A stretch of DNA of 36,721 nucleotides, taken from Streptomyces sp. ISL-1. Lineage in GTDB: Bacteria > Actinomycetota > Actinomycetes > Streptomycetales > Streptomycetaceae. The stretch spans positions 173,102 to 209,822 of the forward strand of contig NZ_JAGGOI010000015.1 of NCBI RefSeq assembly GCF_018614585.1, read 5' to 3'. The notes under the pieces are model-generated. The model did not search any database. It was not told the origin of the DNA and worked only from the letters and a program-made list of their open reading frames with translations. A program made the position numbers and the translations under genes. This document shows positions 31,505-36,721 of the stretch, in pieces; position 1 is the first letter of the stretch, and every line of letters begins with the position of its first letter.

Positions 31505-32053
31505 TTACAGATACGGTCCCGAGCGGATTGCTCCGTGCTGGCCGTCCTCGTCGTCCTCGTGCGAGGCTCCCGGGGGGAGTGCTCTCCGCATCTGTTCGAG
31601 TTGGGCGCGGGCCGCCATTTGCTGCGCGAACAGAGCCGTCTGAATTCCGTGGAACAGGCCTTCCAGCCAGCCCACCAACTGGGCTTGTGCGATGCGCAGT
31701 TCCGCCTCGGAAGGGATTGCCTCGTCAGTGAAGGGGAGAGAGAGGCGTTCGAGTTCCTCGACGAGCTCAGGGGCGAGGCCGTCCTCCAGCTCCTTGACCG
31801 AGCTGGCGTGGATCTCCTTGAGCCTCACTCGGCTCGCCTCGTCCAAAGGTGCCGCTCTGACTTCCTCCAGCAGCTGTTTGATCATGCTGCCGATGCGCAT
31901 GACCTTGGCCGGCTGTTCCACCATCTCTGTCACCGGGACCTCGCGCGACTCGTCGTCACCGCCACCGCCACCGCCGCCAAGCGCCATCCCGTCCTGTCCC
32001 ACGACAAGTACGTGGGGGCTCTCCTGCGACCGTTCATTCCTCGGCATCTCCAT
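31505..32053 (-). CDS. bpa: Bacterial proteasome activator Bpa
   Basis: ATP-independent ring that docks on the actinobacterial 20S proteasome and opens its gate for unfolded proteins without pupylation. It has 182 residues. The Gly-rich acidic N-terminus includes ALGGGGGGGDDE. The four-helix core shows PAKVMRIGSMIKQLLEEVRAAPLDEASRVRLKEIH, then KELEDGLAPELVEELERLSLPF, and AQAQLVGWLEGLFHGIQTALFAQQMAARAQLEQMRRALPPG. The C-terminus ends GPYL, matching the HbYX-type GQYL end of the Mycobacterium tuberculosis homologue that inserts into the proteasome ring. ATG at 32053 (MEMPRNE) is chosen over upstream codons; 32047 is also possible. Identity is strong. Confidence 0.92.
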   Translation of the reverse strand: MEMPRNERSQESPHVLVVGQDGMALGGGGGGGDDESREVPVTEMVEQPAKVMRIGSMIKQLLEEVRAAPLDEASRVRLKEIHASSVKELEDGLAPELVEELERLSLPFTDEAIPSEAELRIAQAQLVGWLEGLFHGIQTALFAQQMAARAQLEQMRRALPPGASHEDDEDGQHGAIRSGPYL

Positions 32054-32089
32054 GCCGCCATTCTCTCGCACATGCGCCTCACCACACGG

Positions 32090-32132
32090 TGTGCCCCCGT
32101 ACGAGGGTGATCCACCCTCGTACGGGGGCACA
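32090..32132 (-). terminator. Perfect 20-bp hairpin terminator after the ABC permease
   Basis: Bases 32090-32109 pair without mismatch with 32113-32132 around a 3-nt loop (ATC); the stem contains CCCCCGTACGAGGG. It lies 40 bases past the permease stop on the minus strand and separates that operon from bpa. Confidence 0.85.
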
Positions 32133-32171
32133 GAGCCGCTGAATATGGCCGTAAACGCGTCGCTGAGCCGA

Positions 32172-35032
32172 TCAGGTCGCTTCGCGGCGGGACAGTGCGC
32201 CGCGGGAGCGGGTCACCAGCGCCGCCAGCAGCGCCGCACCGACGGGGACCGCGATGAGCAGCGCGGCCAGGGTCTCCCAGGGCACGATGATCGGCACGTG
32301 GGGCACCGAGTCGAGCGAGCCGTAGCCCTGGTCCAGCGCTTCCTGGTACCACTTCATCTGGTCGCGCCTCTCGGTGAGCCGGAGCCCGATCGCGGGCAGG
32401 ACACCCGCCGCCGAGCCGAGGACCACACCCATCGCGGCCACCACACCGCACTGGAACCCGCTGAGCGTCCTGCGGACCCGTGGCGGCGCGCCTACAGCCG
32501 CCAGCGTCTTCAGATCGGCCTCGGCATCCGCCTGGGCGAGGCCCGTGGCGATACCGGCCGCGCCGATCGTGATCAGCCCGGCGAAGACGGTCAGCGCCAG
32601 CAGGATGATGTTGTTCTCGCTGGTGTAGCCCTCCTCGACATGGAGGTTGATGTCCGAGCCGGTCTTGTCGAGCTCGCCGTCCAGCCGCTGGCGCTGTTCG
32701 CTGCTCGGCATCTTGTCCGTGGAGTAGTACGCCCCGAACGGCACGGTGTTAACACCCGCCGACTTGGCTGCGGCAGGCGGCAGGATCATCGCGACGCCGT
32801 ACGAATTCGGCTCACCCGAGACCTGGTGCGCGGTGAACGTCTTGATCTCGCCCGGCGCTTCCTTGCCCTTCTCCGCGGCCTCGTCGGCCTTCTTGGGATC
32901 GGTGATCAGACGGATGCCGATCTTGCCCTTTGCGTCGACGTTGCGCTTGTCGAACGACACGATCTGCCCGGCCGCCAGCGCCTTCTCGGCGGCAGCGTCG
33001 TCGATCGCGAGCACCTTCAGCAGCTTCGCGTCACCGACCAGCACACCGCCGTCGACAGAGGTGCCGCCGCCCGGGAGCTCCTTGCAGCGCCAGTCTTCGG
33101 CGAGCTTGCGGCGCTCGGCCTTGCTGAACTTCGACGAGGGGTTCTCGTCCGGGTGGGCCGGGTCGGTCTTCCACAGCGGGCACTGGTTCGCCTCGGGTAC
33201 GACTACCTCGTAGCGGCCGCAGCCCTCCCCGCCGCCGTACATCGAGCAGTTGGTCTTGCCGACCGAGATCCGGTCCACATCGGCCCGCAGGTCGATGGGC
33301 AGCATCTTCTGCACGGTGGCGCGCACCGCCGGAACGTCCCGGCCGCCGGCCTCGTCGAGCGTCACCGAGACCGCGCCGTGCGGGAGGCTTGCCTCGTAGG
33401 CCGACCGGCCCTGGGCGTCGTCGCTCGCGGCGTACGTCGCCACGGCCACGGTGCCCGCGACGGCGGCCAGCACCGCGGCCACGGCGGGAGCCGTACGGCC
33501 ACGGTTGCGTACCGCGTCCCGCAGCGCGAGGCGCGGGGAGAGCGGCAGGATGCGTCCGGTCCGCCCGAACAGGCCGACCAGGGCGGGGGTCAGCGCGACC
33601 ACACCCAGCTCGGCGACGGCGCTGCCGCCCGCCACGATGATGAACTGGTCGGTCATCACCGAGCCGTAGAGCGCTGTCGTCGCGCCCAGCGCGACCGCGA
33701 TCAGTCCGACCACGGTCAGTCCCCGGCTGCTCTTGCGTACGCCCCGACGACCGGTGAGCGAGGCCAGCACGGACTGGCGGGATGAGGTGATGGCCGGGAC
33801 GATCGCGGCCATCAGGCCCGTGAACACGGCGAGCAGCCCGATGCCGAGCAGTTCCAGCGGACGTATGTCGAAACTGCCGAAGCGCGCGCCCATGTAGTCC
33901 TCGAGCAGCGGCTGCAGCGCGAAGGTGAGAAGCAGACCGAGGACCGTGCCGACCACCGCCGCGGCGGCGCCGATCACCAGCCCGCCGGAGAGGACGATGG
34001 CGCGGATGTGGCGGCGGTCGCCGCCGTTCGCGCCGACCAGGCCGAGCTGGCGGCGGGAGCGCCGGGCGCCGACCGCGAAGGCGGGTCCTGCCAGCAGGCA
34101 GATCTCCAGCATCGCAAGGCCGACCACGGTGCCGACCGCGGCGAGCGCCGCGGCCTTGGCGGCCGTGCTCTCCTGGTACTGGCCCCAGCCCTCCTGCTGG
34201 TAGATCGGAACGTCGGACTTGGCGGGCGGGTCGAGGGCCACGGCGCGCGAATTGACCGTTACGCCCTTGGTGTTGGCTTCCTTGACCATGTTCCACGTGA
34301 AACCACCGGGAATGCTCACCAGATGCGTGGTGCTCGCCTCGGTCACGGGCAGCCCGGCCTCTTCCAGGGCCTTGTCCAGCGGGACGAGGAACGCGCCCGG
34401 CAGCGCGTTGACCTGGTCGGTGTCCAGCGCGTCGGGGAGTTCGTAGGCGCCGACGATCTTGTACTCGCGGTCGAGTCCACGGGCCGCGAGCTTGGAGCCC
34501 ACCTTCAGACCGCTGGTCTGAAGGAAGTGCGTGGTCGCGGCGACCTCGTCAGCCTTCTGCGGGAGCCGGCCCTGATCGACGACCATGATGCCCTTGGCCA
34601 TGGGGGCCGAGGCCTTCAGCTCACGGATCTCGGTGTTCAGCAGACCGTGCGCCGTGCGCAGTTTGCCCGAACCCAACGCATCCGTCAGGGACTTGGCGTC
34701 CGCGGGAAGTACTTTGCTGACGTCGGTCCGGCCCTCGGGATACGGCTTGTTCTCGAAGTCCCCCACCGGCGTTGAGCTGTTGGCGTCCGGCGTCTGCATG
34801 AGGGGCACGCCGCCCATGCCGGGGTCGGTGAACCGTGCGTCGGCGGCGCCCAGCGAGCGCTCGAGGCTCTGCTCGGTAGACAGTTCGGCGCTGCGCAGGG
34901 TCAGATCCGCGGCGCTCACGCCGAGGATGGGCAGGGCGATCATGGCGAGGACGAGGAAGCTGCGTCCCTTGGAGCGCCAGGCGTCGCGGCGGGCAATCCG
35001 GATCGCGGCCCGCCAGGAGTGATACCAACCGT

Positions 35033-35036
<4 letters not shown>
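32172..35036 (-). CDS. ABC transporter permease, FtsX/MacB-like, two-repeat type
   Basis: A 954-residue membrane protein. A first helix (about 22-45, FLVLAMIALPILGVSAADL) is followed by a large extracellular domain to about 290, a three-helix FtsX block (290-440), a further helix pair with LSPRLALRDAVRNRGRTAPAVAAVLAAVAGTVAVATYA (about 500-545), a second extracellular domain holding several Cys (CSMYGGGEGCGRYE) to about 800, and a final FtsX block. Such long permeases do not usually import; they act in lipid or peptide efflux or signal across the envelope. GTG start overlaps the ATPase stop by 4 nt. Inside the gene, 34290-34303 reads GTTCCACGTGAAAC, one base off parS. Confidence 0.88.
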
Positions 35037-35785
<749 letters not shown>

Positions 35786-35918
35786 GGAAGGGTCCCCCCT
35801 TGGACGGACGGTGTACGAGCGGCCGGATGCCGCGAGCGGATGTACGGAGATTGCGAGAGCTGGGTGAGCTGTGAGAGTCGGCCGCTTCGGCATTCGGTGG
35901 TCTACGTCAACGGCGGCG

Positions 35919-36018
35919 GTGAGTTAAGTCGGCGACGGCGGCGGTGAGTTGACTCGGCGGCGGCGACGGTGAGTTGAGTCGACGGCGACGGCAGTGAGTT
36001 AAGTCGGCGGCGCGGGCC
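35919..36018. repeat. Four tandem copies of a 25-bp repeat at the padR 3' end
   Basis: GTGAGTT begins at 35919, 35944, 35969 and 35994, exactly 25 bases apart; each copy continues (A/G)A(G/C)TCG(G/A)CG(G/A)CG... with a few changes. The last copy includes the padR stop (35999-36001). As 25 is not a multiple of three, copy-number change would alter the gap but not the protein unless the last copy changes. Confidence 0.8.
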
Positions 36019-36700
36019 GTGCGCGCGCCGAGCCCGATCGCGCCTCCCCAGACGCGGGGCCCGCCGGCCCCCGCGAAGACGCCGAGGACGCCGGGGTACC
36101 GAGCAGAGACGCGGCCGTCGTCTGCTCCGCTTCCCGGCCCGCTCCCCGGCCGGCCGCCGCGGAGAGGCGGATGAGCCGCACCTCGCAGTGGTCGAGCCAG
36201 CGCGCCTCCGCCTCGGTCTGGAAGATCAGCTGTTCCAGCACAAGCAGCCAGGCCACGTCGTCGCGCTCCTGTGAGCCCTCGTTCTCGATGGTGGCCAGTG
36301 CCTGCGCCTTGAGCCGGGTGTAGTCCTGCATCGCCTTCACGGTGTGGTGGCGCTGGGACTGGATGACGGCACGGATGTCCACGCCCGGCGCCCCCACCGC
36401 CATCGCGAGCTTGATCGCCAGCTCGTCACGGGGCGGGCTGCTGCGATCGACGGGCGTCGCGAACCAGCTCTTCAGCTCCGTGCGCCCGGCATCGGTGATG
36501 ACGTAGAGCGCATGGCCCGCATCGTCCTCGCCGCCCTGGGCGACCATGCCGTCGCGTTCCAGGCGGTTGAGGGTCGTATAGACCTGACCGACGTTGAGCG
36601 GCCAGGTGGCCCCGGTGCGCGACTCGAACTCCGTACGGAGCTGGGAGCCGTAGCGAGGGCCGTGCTCGAGGAGGGCAAGGAGCCCGTGGCGGATGGACAT
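35999..36700 (-). CDS. PadR-family transcriptional regulator
   Basis: A 233-residue regulator. Residues 1-75 are the PadR winged helix (RHGLLALLEHGPRYGSQLRTEFESRTGATWPLNVGQVYTTLNRLERDGMVA and the wing HALYVITDAGRTELKSWF). Residues 95-180 are the longer helical Vir_C-like dimerisation domain (RDDVAWLLVLEQLIFQTEAEARWLDHCEVRL). The last ~50 residues are a Gly/Ala/Ser/Pro/Arg-rich tail of no known role. A perfect palindrome abuts the ATG and no ribosome site fits, so a leaderless mRNA is likely. It is expected to repress itself and the downstream ABC genes. Confidence 0.9.
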   Translation of the reverse strand: MSIRHGLLALLEHGPRYGSQLRTEFESRTGATWPLNVGQVYTTLNRLERDGMVAQGGEDDAGHALYVITDAGRTELKSWFATPVDRSSPPRDELAIKLAMAVGAPGVDIRAVIQSQRHHTVKAMQDYTRLKAQALATIENEGSQERDDVAWLLVLEQLIFQTEAEARWLDHCEVRLIRLSAAAGRGAGREAEQTTAASLLGTPASSASSRGPAGPASGEARSGSARARPAPPT

Positions 36701-36721
36701 ACTCGGTATATATACCGAGTA
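36700..36721 (-). promoter_or_regulatory. 22-bp perfect palindrome at the padR start (PadR operator and promoter)
   Basis: Half-site TACTCGGTATA and its complement meet at the centre, running to the window edge; the innermost bases are TATATATA. The first base of the padR ATG is its last base. A TATA-type -10 would end about seven bases before the ATG, so the operator would cover the promoter. Confidence 0.8.

Noticed and set aside
30791..31643. Open frames across the 30.9-31.5 kb gap
   Set aside because: Translations are Pro/Gly/Arg-rich with no motif, and the DNA is filled with hairpins and repeats; better explained as non-coding.
31692..33785. 697-codon plus-strand open frame
   Set aside because: It lies antisense to bpa and the ABC permease, has Arg/His/Gly-rich low-complexity composition and shows no domain; high-GC DNA gives such shadow frames.

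Overview
The window looks like chromosomal DNA of Streptomyces or a close actinomycete. It has very high GC, frequent GTG starts, many 4-nt GTGA/ATGA gene overlaps, HrdB-type promoters with few T-rich terminators, a bacterial proteasome activator gene, and perfect copies of the Streptomyces-type ParB site parS (GTTTCACGTGAAAC). parS sites cluster around oriC in streptomycetes, so the segment is probably on the origin-proximal core (inference).

Layout. 1-2423: 3' part of a Pls/PosA-type (epsilon-poly-lysine synthetase-like) non-ribosomal peptide synthetase. 2424-3537: an inverted-repeat cluster, a terminator, a lipoprotein gene ruined by an internal deletion, and a gene-poor gap. 3538-6011: a NarL-type two-component pair whose kinase carries an unusual C-terminal membrane helix plus BamE/SmpA-like domain. 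6014-10127: parS, an azoreductase divergent from an HxlR regulator, a DUF2252 protein, a J-domain protein and a single-domain rhodanese. 10157-15051 (minus): an acyl-CoA dehydrogenase, then the tightly coupled paaABCDE operon for the phenylacetyl-CoA epoxidase. 15165-18063: an overlapping trio of DUF5819 membrane protein, HTTM membrane protein and TrmH/SpoU methyltransferase. 18155-22055: paaN divergent from paaH-paaR. 22113-26394: Lrp-type bkdR divergent from a branched-chain 2-oxoacid dehydrogenase operon (E1 alpha, E1 beta, E2). 26467-30885: MobA-like/DUF6457 fusion, moeA, a TrkA-type potassium channel and a quinone oxidoreductase. 30886-31504: non-coding DNA with repeated hairpins. 31505-32053: proteasome activator Bpa. 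32172-36721 (minus): padR, ABC ATPase and a large FtsX-type permease.

How it works together. An 18-bp near-palindrome containing ACCGNNCGNNCGGT lies just upstream of paaA. The identical site, inverted, lies between paaN and paaH, and a weaker copy lies upstream of the bkd operon. With a TetR gene co-transcribed with paaH, this describes a PaaR regulon joining phenylacetate breakdown and possibly branched-chain 2-oxoacid oxidation. Both routes feed acyl-CoAs into central metabolism. No paaK, paaG, paaJ, paaZ hydratase or dihydrolipoamide dehydrogenase gene lies in the window, so both pathways need partners elsewhere.

The least understood items are the DUF5819-HTTM pair (resembling the SdpA/SdpB toxin-maturation pair), the kinase with the BamE-like tail, a parS site whose centre is the moeA stop/channel start overlap, and a hairpin family with a shared ACGCAGTA loop.
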